DNA from: Treponema denticola
Lineage (GTDB): Bacteria > Spirochaetota > Spirochaetia > Treponematales > Breznakiellaceae
Assembly: GCA_020719845.1 (NCBI GenBank)
Contig: DYPP01000017.1
Coordinates: 1,221 to 39,390 of the forward strand
Length of the DNA stretch: 38,170 nt
Direction of reading: 5' to 3'
Shown piece after piece: positions 1 to 7,450 of the stretch. Below the pieces are notes generated by a model. That model worked only from the letters and a program-made list of their open reading frames with translations, searched no databases and was not told where the DNA came from. Position 1 is the stretch's first letter. Each line of letters begins with the position of its first letter. The translations under genes were made by a program, and so were the position numbers.

Positions 1-126
1 CGCCGGGTGGACCGGGTGGACCAAGTGGCTTTGGACCGGCACGTGATCGGGAAAGATATACTTGGCCAGGATGATGGAACCGATGCAGTCCAGGTCCATG
101 CTGCCGTGGCCGACGATGATCTTCAT
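1..126 (-). CDS. DHH-family phosphoesterase, N-terminal fragment (runs off the window)
   Basis: The minus strand opens with ATG at 124-126 and stays open to the window edge, giving 42 residues. The start reads MKIIVGHGSMDLDCIGS and is followed by a predicted helix and SHLVHPVHP. The pattern GH-x2-MDLDCIGS matches the first metal-binding motif of DHH phosphoesterases (H, then D-x-D near the N-terminus), the superfamily of RecJ, NrnA and cyclic-dinucleotide phosphodiesterases. Only the first motif is visible, so substrate and subfamily cannot be given. It lies downstream of the Rsm22-like gene with a 56-bp gap and may belong to the same minus-strand transcription unit. The family call is moderately secure; the function is not known from this fragment. 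Confidence 0.55.
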   Translation of the reverse strand, partial: MKIIVGHGSMDLDCIGSIILAKYIFPDHVPVQSHLVHPVHPA

Positions 127-182
127 GGTGAAGCAAAGTCCAAGCCCCGCCGGACCAAAAGAAAAGGGCACCGGAAAAGAAT

Positions 183-1346
183 CTACACCCGGATCAGCGC
201 GGCGCCGCTCTTGGCGTCCCGCCCGGACGCGGTGGTCCCCGGCGGCAACCGCAGCAGGGTCCCGGATTCCAGTTCCTCCATCCGCCGCCCCGTGCCGACG
301 GCCAGGGTCAAACCCAGCGCCGAACAGGCGTAGCGGCCGAACTGGCCGCCGTCCAGAGGAAAGGAGTCCGAGACCATCCGCAGGTCCAGGGAGCCTGCGG
401 CCGTGGCGTCGGCGGCTTGTGGACCTGCGGCTTGATGCCCGGCGGCCAACGGACCGGCGGCCAGAAAGCTCAGGGTGGCCCGCTCCTTGGGAATGCCCGC
501 CGCCGCCGACAGGGCCAGCAGCCGGGGCGGGGCGTCGTCGGTGTCAAAGGCAAAATGGCACCACTTGGCGCCCCGCCGGCCGCCGCTCAGGGGACAGGCA
601 CCCTGGTGGGGACAAGGCGCCAGCGGCGGGCGGCCCTGGCGCAGGAATGCGTCCCGCAGGGCGGAAACGAACTCCCCCGACCGGGGGATGCCGGGTTCCA
701 CCACCAGGATGGCCGCGTCGTCCCGGGCCGACGCCGACAGCAGCCGGACGCTGCGGTCCGCCAGCTCCGCCGCCGGCGTCCGCTGATCCTGATATAGTTC
801 GTTGAACAGGTTGGCGGCGCTGACCAGCGCCGCTTTTTCGCCCCGGATGCGCGTGCCCAGCGCGCCCCGGATGGTCGTTATCCGCCAGGGGCTCTCCCCG
901 TCGGCGGCCAGGGCGCCGAAGAGCCGCTTGCCCGCTTCCAGCGCCTTGCCGGTCCGGTCCAGGCAGCGGATTTCCAGACGACGGGTGCGCAGGTCCGGCC
1001 GGGACAGCCAGAGGGCGATGGGCACCGTCAGCGGGCCCGAGCCCAGATCGTCCAGGATGTCGCCTTCCTTCAGGCTCAGGGACAGGCCGGTAAAAAGCCG
1101 GGACAGGCGGTAGACGTTCCAGGGCAGAAAATAGTGCAGGTACGCCGAAAGTTCCGCGGGTTTGCCCAGATAGCCGTCGTCCCGGGCGCCCCGTTCGCTG
1201 GTCAGCAGCCGGGACAACGCGGCCACGTCCCGGCCCAGGCCGTTGCGGAATCGGCCGGGGATGGGGAAGGTCCGGTCGATCAAGCCGAGCAGGCGATCCA
1301 GGCCGGCCCGGAGCGCCGGATCAGGGCGGGGAAAGAGGGTTGGCAT
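183..1346 (-). CDS. Rsm22-like small-subunit rRNA methyltransferase family protein
   Basis: This 387-residue protein has a SAM-binding motif I (DLGSGP, residues 100-105) and, around residues 240-262, a cysteine cluster of the form CPH-x4-CP-x9-WCHF. That cluster is the signature of the Rsm22 family (COG5459), predicted methyltransferases linked to small ribosomal subunit assembly; in mitochondrial homologues it binds an iron-sulfur cluster. The start ATG at 1344-1346 lies inside the end of the MerR gene, giving a 26-bp overlap and probable translational coupling. An upstream in-frame ATG at 1415 would add 23 residues unlike the family and overlap more of merR, so it was not used. A stretch near the C-terminus is Ala/Gly-rich and low complexity (AAGHQAAGPQAADATAAG). 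The family call is good; the methylated target is unproven. Confidence 0.75.
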   Translation of the reverse strand: MPTLFPRPDPALRAGLDRLLGLIDRTFPIPGRFRNGLGRDVAALSRLLTSERGARDDGYLGKPAELSAYLHYFLPWNVYRLSRLFTGLSLSLKEGDILDDLGSGPLTVPIALWLSRPDLRTRRLEIRCLDRTGKALEAGKRLFGALAADGESPWRITTIRGALGTRIRGEKAALVSAANLFNELYQDQRTPAAELADRSVRLLSASARDDAAILVVEPGIPRSGEFVSALRDAFLRQGRPPLAPCPHQGACPLSGGRRGAKWCHFAFDTDDAPPRLLALSAAAGIPKERATLSFLAAGPLAAGHQAAGPQAADATAAGSLDLRMVSDSFPLDGGQFGRYACSALGLTLAVGTGRRMEELESGTLLRLPPGTTASGRDAKSGAALIRV

Positions 1347-1671
1347 CGTCGGCCTCCGGGGCGTATTTTCTGACCAGGGCGTAGACCCGCAGCAGCTCGG
1401 TCCGGATTTCCTCAATTAGGGCCCGGGCATTCTGGTCCGCGCCGGTCCGTTCCCGGAGCAACTGTTCCCGGGCGCCCTCCAGGGTAAAGCGCCGCGTGTG
1501 CAGCAGATAGCGCAGGCGCAGCAACAGTCCCAGGTCGGCTTCGGAATAGAGCCGCCGTCCGCCCTGATCTTTCTTCGGCTGCAGCAGGGGAATTTCTTTT
1601 TCCCAGTAGCGCAGGACGTGGGCCTTGACGCCAAGCAGACGTTCCACGTCCCCGATGTTGCAGGCGGCCAC
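1321..1671 (-). CDS. MerR-family transcriptional regulator
   Basis: This is a 116-residue protein starting at GTG (1669-1671), 10 bp after the der stop. It opens with a winged-helix MerR DNA-binding domain: helix-turn-helix IGDVERLLGVKAHVLRYWEKE, followed by QGGRRLYSEADL. The LRYWE and GRRxYS/T motifs are diagnostic. The second half is a helical segment, as in MerR dimerisation helices, and no effector domain follows. No metal-binding cysteine pattern is present, so a classical metal sensor is unlikely; the pattern is closer to the HspR/CarA-like minimal MerR group. The open frame continues upstream to 1788, but that part lies inside der and does not resemble MerR. It sits between der and the Rsm22-like gene in a tight minus-strand operon. 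The regulated promoter is unknown. Confidence 0.75.
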   Translation of the reverse strand: MAACNIGDVERLLGVKAHVLRYWEKEIPLLQPKKDQGGRRLYSEADLGLLLRLRYLLHTRRFTLEGAREQLLRERTGADQNARALIEEIRTELLRVYALVRKYAPEADDANPLSPP

Positions 1672-1681
1672 GCCGGGTTCC

Positions 1682-3103
1682 CTAGCCGCGCCGGTCCGGC
1701 GACTTGCCGTTTTCCACGGTCCGGCGGGCTTCCCGCTCCTTCCGCGCCGTAGCCGGATCCTTGCGGGAGGCCCGCAGTTCGATCTCAACGGGAATCAGGG
1801 AATAGCCCAGGTCCTTGCGGATCATGTTGCGCAGGTAGGCCACGTAGGGTTCGCGCACCGCGTCCAGCCGGGAAACGAAAAAGATGAATTTGACCGGGTT
1901 GGCCGAAACCTGGGTGGCGTACTTGACCTTGAAGCGGGTCTTGGGACCCACCGGCGGCGGATGCTCGGTCAGCCAGCGCTCCAGCGCCTGATTGAGGGGT
2001 CCGGTTTCCACTTTTTTGGTCAATTGGGCGTACATGCGCAGCGCCGTATCCAGCAGTTTGTCCACCCCTTCCCCGTCCCGGGCGGAGATGGGCACGATCG
2101 GCGCGTATTCCATCTGGCCGAAATGGAAGTGGATGCGGTCCGCCGCGGCTTCAAAGGTATTCTTTACCTTGGGCATCCGGTCCCACTTGTTCAGCACCAG
2201 GATGATGCCCCGCCCCTTTTCGTGCGCCAGGGCGGTGATTTTTTTGTCCTGGTCGGTCAGGCCTTCCTGGGCGTCGATCATCAGAAAGACGATGTCCGCG
2301 TCTTCCAGGGACTTGATGGCCCGGTTGACCGAATAGTACTCCACGTTCTCCGTCACCTTGCCCTTGCGCCGGATGCCCGCCGTATCCAACACCGCGAAGC
2401 GCCGGTTCTTGTAGGCGAACCGGCCTTCCACCACGTCCCGGGTGGTGCCCGGAATCGCGCTGACGATGGACGCGTCGCTGGCGGTCAGACGGTTGGACAG
2501 GGTGGACTTGCCCGTGTTGGGCTTGCCGACCAAGGCGATGCGGATGTCCCGGTGCTCATCGTCCTCGACGGCTTCGACCTTGGAAAAATCCAGCTTGGCG
2601 ACGATCGATTCTTCCAGTTCCAGGATATTGTCCCCGTGTTCGGCGGAGACCATGGCCACCGCGTCGAAGCCGTAGGCCAGCAGGTTCCAGCCGTAGCTTT
2701 CCCGCCGGCCGCCCTCGGTCTTGTTGACCACCACCAGCAGATGATCCCGGTAGGGACGCAGGTATTCGATGAACTCCAGATCCTCGCTGGTCGGATCCCC
2801 GGGTTCCATGACCAGCAGGATCAGGTCCGCCCGGCGCAGGCTGTCCTGGGTTTTTTCGATCACCTGGTCGTCCAGGCCCTCCCGTTCCAGCTTGAACCCG
2901 CCGGTATCCACCAGGCGCACCGGATGCCCGGCCAGGAAGGCGTCGGCTTCCACCGGGTCCCGGGTAACCCCCGGGGTGGGGTCGGTGATGGCCCGCCGCT
3001 GCCGGAGCAGGCGGTTGAACAGGGTGGACTTGCCGACGTTGGGGCGTCCGGCCAGGATGACCAGGGGCAGGTGGCGGTATCTTGAATCAGGGTTGAATTC
3101 CAT
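1682..3103 (-). CDS. der: Ribosome biogenesis GTPase Der (EngA)
   Basis: This 473-residue protein has two tandem GTPase domains followed by a KH-like RNA-binding domain, the unique architecture of Der, which is needed for 50S subunit maturation. Domain 1 has P-loop GRPNVGKST (19-27) and DTGG (65-68). Domain 2 has GKPNTGKST (192-200), DTAG (239-242) and NKWD (304-307). The domain 1 G4 motif reads NKTE (126-129) rather than NKxD, a conservative change at the guanine-specificity residue. The C-terminus is basic. The ATG start is preceded by GGAG with about 10 bp spacing. It lies 21 bp downstream of ptsI and 10 bp upstream of the MerR gene, so the four minus-strand genes from ptsI to the Rsm22-like gene look co-transcribed. 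Confidence 0.97.
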   Translation of the reverse strand: MEFNPDSRYRHLPLVILAGRPNVGKSTLFNRLLRQRRAITDPTPGVTRDPVEADAFLAGHPVRLVDTGGFKLEREGLDDQVIEKTQDSLRRADLILLVMEPGDPTSEDLEFIEYLRPYRDHLLVVVNKTEGGRRESYGWNLLAYGFDAVAMVSAEHGDNILELEESIVAKLDFSKVEAVEDDEHRDIRIALVGKPNTGKSTLSNRLTASDASIVSAIPGTTRDVVEGRFAYKNRRFAVLDTAGIRRKGKVTENVEYYSVNRAIKSLEDADIVFLMIDAQEGLTDQDKKITALAHEKGRGIILVLNKWDRMPKVKNTFEAAADRIHFHFGQMEYAPIVPISARDGEGVDKLLDTALRMYAQLTKKVETGPLNQALERWLTEHPPPVGPKTRFKVKYATQVSANPVKFIFFVSRLDAVREPYVAYLRNMIRKDLGYSLIPVEIELRASRKDPATARKEREARRTVENGKSPDRRG

Positions 3104-3124
3104 AGGGGCACAAACTCCAGCGGG

Positions 3125-4864
3125 CTATTCGGTGGGGAATCGTTCGGCCATCCACGCTTTGACCAGCGCGTCGACTTGGCGATACGAAGAACAGGAAAGG
3201 GCGGCCTGGGCCAGGGCGCGGCAATCGGCGGCCCTGGATTGGCGGATGATGCGCTTGACTACGGGAATGGATGAAGCGGACATGCTGAATTCGTCCAGCC
3301 CCAGGCCGAGCAGGATGGCGGTGGCCGCGGGATCCCCGGCCAGCTCGCCGCACATGGCCGCGGGAATCCCCGCGGCGTGGGCGGCGTCGATGGTCATTTT
3401 TATGAACCGCAGCACCCCGGGATGAAAGGGCTGGGCCAGGTAGGCGGTGCGCTCGTTGCCCCGGTCCACGGCGATGGAATACTGCACCAGGTCGTTGGTG
3501 CCGATGGAAAAGAAGTCCGACTTCCGGGCCAGGATGTCCGCGGTCATGGCGGCGGAGGGAATTTCGATCATCGATCCGACCCGCAGGTCCGGCGCGTAGG
3601 CCTGGCCTTTTTTCCGGCACTCCGCCTTGGCTAGTTCCAGTTCCGACAGGGCGTCTTCCAGCTCTTCCAGGCCGGAAATCATGGGGAACATGATGCGCAC
3701 GTCCCCCTCCACGCTGGCCCGCAGCAGCGCCCGCAGCTGGGTCCGGAATAGTTCCCGATGGGAAAGGCAGAACCGGATCGCCCGCCAGCCCAGCAGGGGG
3801 TTCTTCTCTTCCGTGGACTGCAGATCCGGGATCAACTTGTCGCCGCCCACGTCCAGGGTGCGGATGGTGACCGGCTTGCCCTGCATGTCCACCACCACCC
3901 GGCGGTACGCCTGGTACTGGCGCTCCTCATCCGCCGACTGGCCCTGGGTCAGGAACAGGAATTCCGACCGGTACAGGCCGATTCCCTCGGCGCCGTGCTC
4001 CAGGGCGTGGGCCAATTCCTCGGGGATCTCGATGTTCGCCTTGAGCGTCACCCGGACCCCGTCGGTGGTTTCCGCGGGCAGCTCCCGCAGCAGGGACAGA
4101 TCGTCGGTCAACTGGCGCAGCCGCCGGTCCCGTTCTTCGTAGTCCCGCAAGGCCGGTGCGTCGGGGTTGATCAGGATCAGCCCCGCGGTACCGTCCACGA
4201 TGACCGTATCGCCGTCCTGGATGGCCAGGGTGGCCTGGGTCAGCCCCAGGACGGCGGGGATTTCAAAGGCCCGGGCCAGGATGGCGGTATGCGAGGTCTT
4301 GCCGCCCATGTCCATCACGATGCCCTTGACCCGGGCCTTGTTCATGGTCAGCGCGTCGGAGGGCAGCAGGTTGTGGGTGACCAGGATCACGTCTTCCGCC
4401 AGGTCCGCCAGGGAGACCTTTTTGATGGCCAGCAGGTTGTTGAGCAGCCGCCGGGAGACGTCGTAGATGTCCACCGCCCGCTCACGCAGGTACTGGTCCG
4501 GGGCGGCCATCATTTTTTGGGTCAGGTCCCGGGAGATTTCCCAGACCACCCACTCGATGTTCTGGATGCTTTTTTCCAGGTGGCCCCGGATCTGATCCCG
4601 CAGTTCTTCATCCGAAAGCATCAGCAGATGGGCTTCAAAAATCTTGGCGTGCTCGTCGCCCATTTCCCGGGACGCCCGGTCGCGGAGTTCCTGGACTTCC
4701 CGTTCCGCGTCTCCGGCGGCGGCGACAAAGCGGCTCCATTCCCGTTCGACATCCCCGTCCTGGATGGCGTAGCGTGGTATGTTGGCTAATAGATCATCCA
4801 AAAAGAGAAAAGCCGAGCCGATAGCGATACCCGAGGAAGCGGATATGCCGCTTAATTCTTTCAT
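3125..4864 (-). CDS. ptsI: PTS phosphoenolpyruvate-protein phosphotransferase (Enzyme I)
   Basis: This 579-residue Enzyme I transfers phosphate from PEP to HPr in the cytoplasm. The swivelling phosphohistidine domain carries GGKTSHTAILAR with the active histidine at residue 192. The C-terminal PEP-binding TIM barrel has GSMIEIPSA, SIGTNDLVQY and the catalytic MCGELAGD with Cys505. The N-terminal helical region matches the HPr-binding domain. Length and motif positions are those of a complete enzyme. No HPr or sugar-specific Enzyme II gene lies in the window, so it could serve either sugar uptake or a regulatory PTS. There is no Shine-Dalgarno sequence before the ATG; a TTGACA-18-TATGCT promoter ends only 8 bp upstream of it, suggesting a very short or absent leader. 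Confidence 0.96.
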   Translation of the reverse strand: MKELSGISASSGIAIGSAFLFLDDLLANIPRYAIQDGDVEREWSRFVAAAGDAEREVQELRDRASREMGDEHAKIFEAHLLMLSDEELRDQIRGHLEKSIQNIEWVVWEISRDLTQKMMAAPDQYLRERAVDIYDVSRRLLNNLLAIKKVSLADLAEDVILVTHNLLPSDALTMNKARVKGIVMDMGGKTSHTAILARAFEIPAVLGLTQATLAIQDGDTVIVDGTAGLILINPDAPALRDYEERDRRLRQLTDDLSLLRELPAETTDGVRVTLKANIEIPEELAHALEHGAEGIGLYRSEFLFLTQGQSADEERQYQAYRRVVVDMQGKPVTIRTLDVGGDKLIPDLQSTEEKNPLLGWRAIRFCLSHRELFRTQLRALLRASVEGDVRIMFPMISGLEELEDALSELELAKAECRKKGQAYAPDLRVGSMIEIPSAAMTADILARKSDFFSIGTNDLVQYSIAVDRGNERTAYLAQPFHPGVLRFIKMTIDAAHAAGIPAAMCGELAGDPAATAILLGLGLDEFSMSASSIPVVKRIIRQSRAADCRALAQAALSCSSYRQVDALVKAWMAERFPTE

Positions 4865-4868
4865 TATA

Positions 4869-4897
4869 TTGTAGCATACCCCAAAGCGGAGTAAACT
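4869..4897 (+). promoter_or_regulatory. Possible divergent promoter for the 63-residue gene and radical SAM gene
   Basis: TTGTAG (4869-4874), a 17-bp spacer and TAAACT (4892-4897) precede the ATG at 4909. This overlaps the ptsI promoter on the opposite strand almost completely, so RNA polymerase could not use both at once. Both hexamers deviate from consensus. Confidence 0.35.
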
Positions 4898-4902
4898 GTC
4901 AA
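4873..4902 (-). promoter_or_regulatory. Sigma-70-type promoter of ptsI
   Basis: On the minus strand, TTGACA (4897-4902) is separated by 18 bp from TATGCT (4873-4878). The ptsI ATG begins 8 bp after the -10 box, so the transcript would start within a few bases of the start codon. No ribosome site is visible in the gap. The call rests on sequence only. Confidence 0.6.
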
Positions 4903-4908
4903 ACCACT

Positions 4909-5100
4909 ATGGAATCGGTCAAGCCGGGGCGGGCGCCGGACTGCCTCAAATGCGTACATTTCAAGGTCTCCTGGGACCCAGCCTTCCCGCGTACCTGCAC
5001 GGTTTTCGGCATCAAGAGCCGCAATCTGCCGTCCGTCGAAGTTTACCGCGCCACCGGCCGGCATTGCCCCGCCTTTGTCCGCAAAGAAGGTCTTTTGTGA
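4909..5100 (+). CDS. Small four-cysteine protein, function unknown
   Basis: A 63-residue protein with the pattern CLKCVHF, then CTVFGIKS, then ATGRHCPAF. The spacing (a CxxC pair, a central Cys and a late C-P) looks like a small zinc- or iron-sulfur-binding fold. I recall similar short proteins in spirochaetes and deltaproteobacteria, often mislabelled as uracil-DNA glycosylase, but it lacks any glycosylase domain. Its stop overlaps the start of the radical SAM gene (GTGA at 5097-5100), which argues that both are translated together and act in one process. No Shine-Dalgarno sequence is seen before the ATG. Reality as a gene is likely; function is unknown. Confidence 0.7.
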   Translation: MESVKPGRAPDCLKCVHFKVSWDPAFPRTCTVFGIKSRNLPSVEVYRATGRHCPAFVRKEGLL

Positions 5101-7439
5101 TCACCATCGTCCAGCCGCCTTTCGTGCAGCCCAACGCGCCCTACCCTTCGCCCTACTACCTGAAGTCATTTTTATGCGCCCGGGGCCGGCGGACGCGCGT
5201 CCGGGATCATTCCATCGCCCTTTTTGAACGTATTTTCTGCCGCTCCGGGCTGACCCGCGTCTTTGCGGACGCGGGAGCAGTCCTGACTGGGCCCCCGGAT
5301 TTCGCTCCCGCCGCGCTGCGGGACAAGCGGGTGCGCATCGCGGCGGAACGCTTTCTGTCCCAGAAAGAACTCTGGCTGAACGCCGTCGACCGGCTGATCG
5401 CCTACCTGCGCGGCCGGGACCGGGAATTCGCCCACCTGTTGACCCTGGTCAACGGCGTGCTCCCCGACAGTCCCCGGCTGGACGCCTATCTGGAGTCCCT
5501 GCCGGACCGGCTGGACCCGGACAAGGCGCCGCTGGTGGCGTCCAAGCTGCTGGCCGACCTGGCGGAATTCATCCGGGTCACCCTGGACGGAGATTTTTCA
5601 TTGATCCGCTACGCCGAATCCATGGCCGTGGGGATTGCCCGCTATTCGGACGTGGAAAAAGCCCTGGACGGCTATATCCTGCGCACCTTCTACGGCCCCC
5701 TGCTGGAAGAAGAATGGACGGCGCTGGAAGCCGAACCCCCGGAACCCGGCCCTCCCGAGCGCCGCCTGCTCCTGCTCACCATTCCCTTTCCCGGCTGTCT
5801 GGCGGGCGCCCTGTACTGCGCCCGGTCAGCCCGGGAACGCTACGGCGACCGGGTCGTCACCCTGGCCGGGGGCGGCTACGTCAATACCGAGCTGCGGTCC
5901 ATCGGCGCGCCCCGGTTCTTCGACCATATCGATTACCTGGTCTTTGACCGGGGCTACGGGGCGCTGGAGGCCATTCTGGAGCGCCTGGACGCGCCGCAGG
6001 TTCAGGACGGCACAGCGGCGGACGAAGAGATCTACAAGACCATCTACCGTTCCCGCCGGGACGGCTTGCTGGTCGGCTCCCCGGACCCGACCAGCGTGAA
6101 GTCCGGGTGGGAAGCCCACGCCGTCGTCGATGCCCAAGGCCCTTCCTGGGTATTTCCCGACTACGCGGGGGTGGATTTTTCCCGCTACCTGTGTCCGGTG
6201 GACGACGAGAATCCCATGCACCGCCTCTGGACCGACGGTCGCTGGCTCAAGGCCTACCTGGCCCACGGCTGCTACTGGCACGCCTGCGCCTTCTGCGACG
6301 TGCACCTGGACTATATCCGCGGCTATCTGCCGGTAGACCCGGGAGCCCTCTTTGCCCATTTAGTCGAACAAGCCCGGCAGACCGGCGTACGGGGCGTACA
6401 CCTGGTGGACGAGGCGGCGCCGCCGGCTCCCCTGCTGCGCCTGGCCGAGCTCAACCGGGCGGCGGGGCTGCCCCTGTCGTTCTGGGGCAACATCCGCTGG
6501 GAACGGGCCTTTACGCCGGATGCCGCCGCCCTGCTGGCCGCCGGCGGGCTGCTGGGGGTTTCGGCGGGCATCGAGGTGGCTTCGGAGCAGGGCTTCAAGC
6601 GCCTGGGCAAGGGCATCGGCCTGGAAGACGTGGTCCGGGCCTGCGCGGCTTTTAAGGAAGCCGGCGTCCTGACCCACGCCTACCTGATCTACGGCTACTG
6701 GGACCAGGACGAACAGGAAATCATGGATGCGGCGGAAACGATGCGCCAGCTCTTCGACGCCGGCCTGGTGGATTCCGCCTTCTGGCATAAGTTCGTGTTG
6801 ACCCGCCATTCCCGGGTCTACGGCGAATGGAAGCAGGGACGCCACCCGGGATTTGCCGTCCAGGACCCCGCTCCGCCCAGGCCGGAAGCCGGGGGCGATT
6901 TTTTTGCCGACAACGACCTGCGCTTCACGGGCGAAGCCCGCTTTGAGCGCTGGACCGCCCCGCTGGACCGGCTGCTGGCGGCCTGGATGGCCGGGGACAG
7001 CACGGCGCCCCTGCCCGCCGCCTTTCCCTTTGCCGTGCCCCGGCCGACCATCCCCGCCGGTCGCGTCGCCGGCCTGCTGGACGCCTACGCCCGGGACCGG
7101 GACCGGGACCGGGCGGCGGCTCCGGCAACGGACGACCGGGGACGGGCGGCGTTTATCGGCTCCCGCCCCCTGGTCCAGGGCAGCCGCGCCGGCCAGGGGA
7201 CGACGCTGCGCTGGTGGTGGCGGACCGAGGAACACACGCTGCAGCTCGGCGGCGGACCGGCGTCCGCGCCGGTTCCGGAGGGCGGCGCGGAAAGCCTGAC
7301 GACGCTGTTGGCGGAATTGAGCGCCGGTCCGGGAAAGCGGACCACGGCGATCCATCAGGAAATTTCAGCCCTCTTTGGACCCGAGCGCACCCCCGCCGTC
7401 TGGGGGGCGCTGCGCAAGGGCGGCCTGGTTTCGGTATAG
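5097..7439 (+). CDS. Radical SAM protein with B12-binding-like domain and CX4CX2C cluster motif
   Basis: Starting at GTG 5097-5099, overlapping the previous stop by 2 bp, this gives 780 residues beginning MITIVQPPFVQPNAPYPS. A longer in-frame opening from 4950 was rejected because it overlaps the small gene in another frame. Residues about 224-300 look like a cobalamin-binding Rossmann domain (DRVVTLAGGGYVNTELR). The SAM/Fe-S site is GCYWHACAFCD with Cys392, Cys397 and Cys400: CX4CX2C rather than the classical CX3CX2C. A radical SAM barrel follows (SFWGNIRWER, GVSAGIEVAS, LTHAYLIYGYW). The last 250 residues are family-specific, contain an RDRDRDR stretch from a hexamer repeat, and end in a possible winged-helix-like segment. 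The general class resembles COG1032 proteins; the substrate is unknown. It converges with pbpC. Confidence 0.85.
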   Translation: MITIVQPPFVQPNAPYPSPYYLKSFLCARGRRTRVRDHSIALFERIFCRSGLTRVFADAGAVLTGPPDFAPAALRDKRVRIAAERFLSQKELWLNAVDRLIAYLRGRDREFAHLLTLVNGVLPDSPRLDAYLESLPDRLDPDKAPLVASKLLADLAEFIRVTLDGDFSLIRYAESMAVGIARYSDVEKALDGYILRTFYGPLLEEEWTALEAEPPEPGPPERRLLLLTIPFPGCLAGALYCARSARERYGDRVVTLAGGGYVNTELRSIGAPRFFDHIDYLVFDRGYGALEAILERLDAPQVQDGTAADEEIYKTIYRSRRDGLLVGSPDPTSVKSGWEAHAVVDAQGPSWVFPDYAGVDFSRYLCPVDDENPMHRLWTDGRWLKAYLAHGCYWHACAFCDVHLDYIRGYLPVDPGALFAHLVEQARQTGVRGVHLVDEAAPPAPLLRLAELNRAAGLPLSFWGNIRWERAFTPDAAALLAAGGLLGVSAGIEVASEQGFKRLGKGIGLEDVVRACAAFKEAGVLTHAYLIYGYWDQDEQEIMDAAETMRQLFDAGLVDSAFWHKFVLTRHSRVYGEWKQGRHPGFAVQDPAPPRPEAGGDFFADNDLRFTGEARFERWTAPLDRLLAAWMAGDSTAPLPAAFPFAVPRPTIPAGRVAGLLDAYARDRDRDRAAAPATDDRGRAAFIGSRPLVQGSRAGQGTTLRWWWRTEEHTLQLGGGPASAPVPEGGAESLTTLLAELSAGPGKRTTAIHQEISALFGPERTPAVWGALRKGGLVSV
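7091..7114 (+). repeat. Hexanucleotide tandem repeat CCGGGA inside the radical SAM gene
   Basis: Three perfect CCGGGA units and a fourth ending in C (7091-7114) encode an alternating Arg-Asp stretch. Unit length is a multiple of three, so copy-number change would keep the frame. Confidence 0.8.
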
Positions 7440-7450
7440 CCGCCGGAACC

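Noticed and set aside
62-805. Plus-strand frames opposite the Rsm22-like gene and DHH fragment
   Set aside because: Pro/Arg-rich translations without family features; the minus strand shows the SAM motif and cysteine signature.
1625-3085. A 486-codon plus-strand frame opposite der
   Set aside because: Antisense shadow of der; no motifs and no ribosome site.
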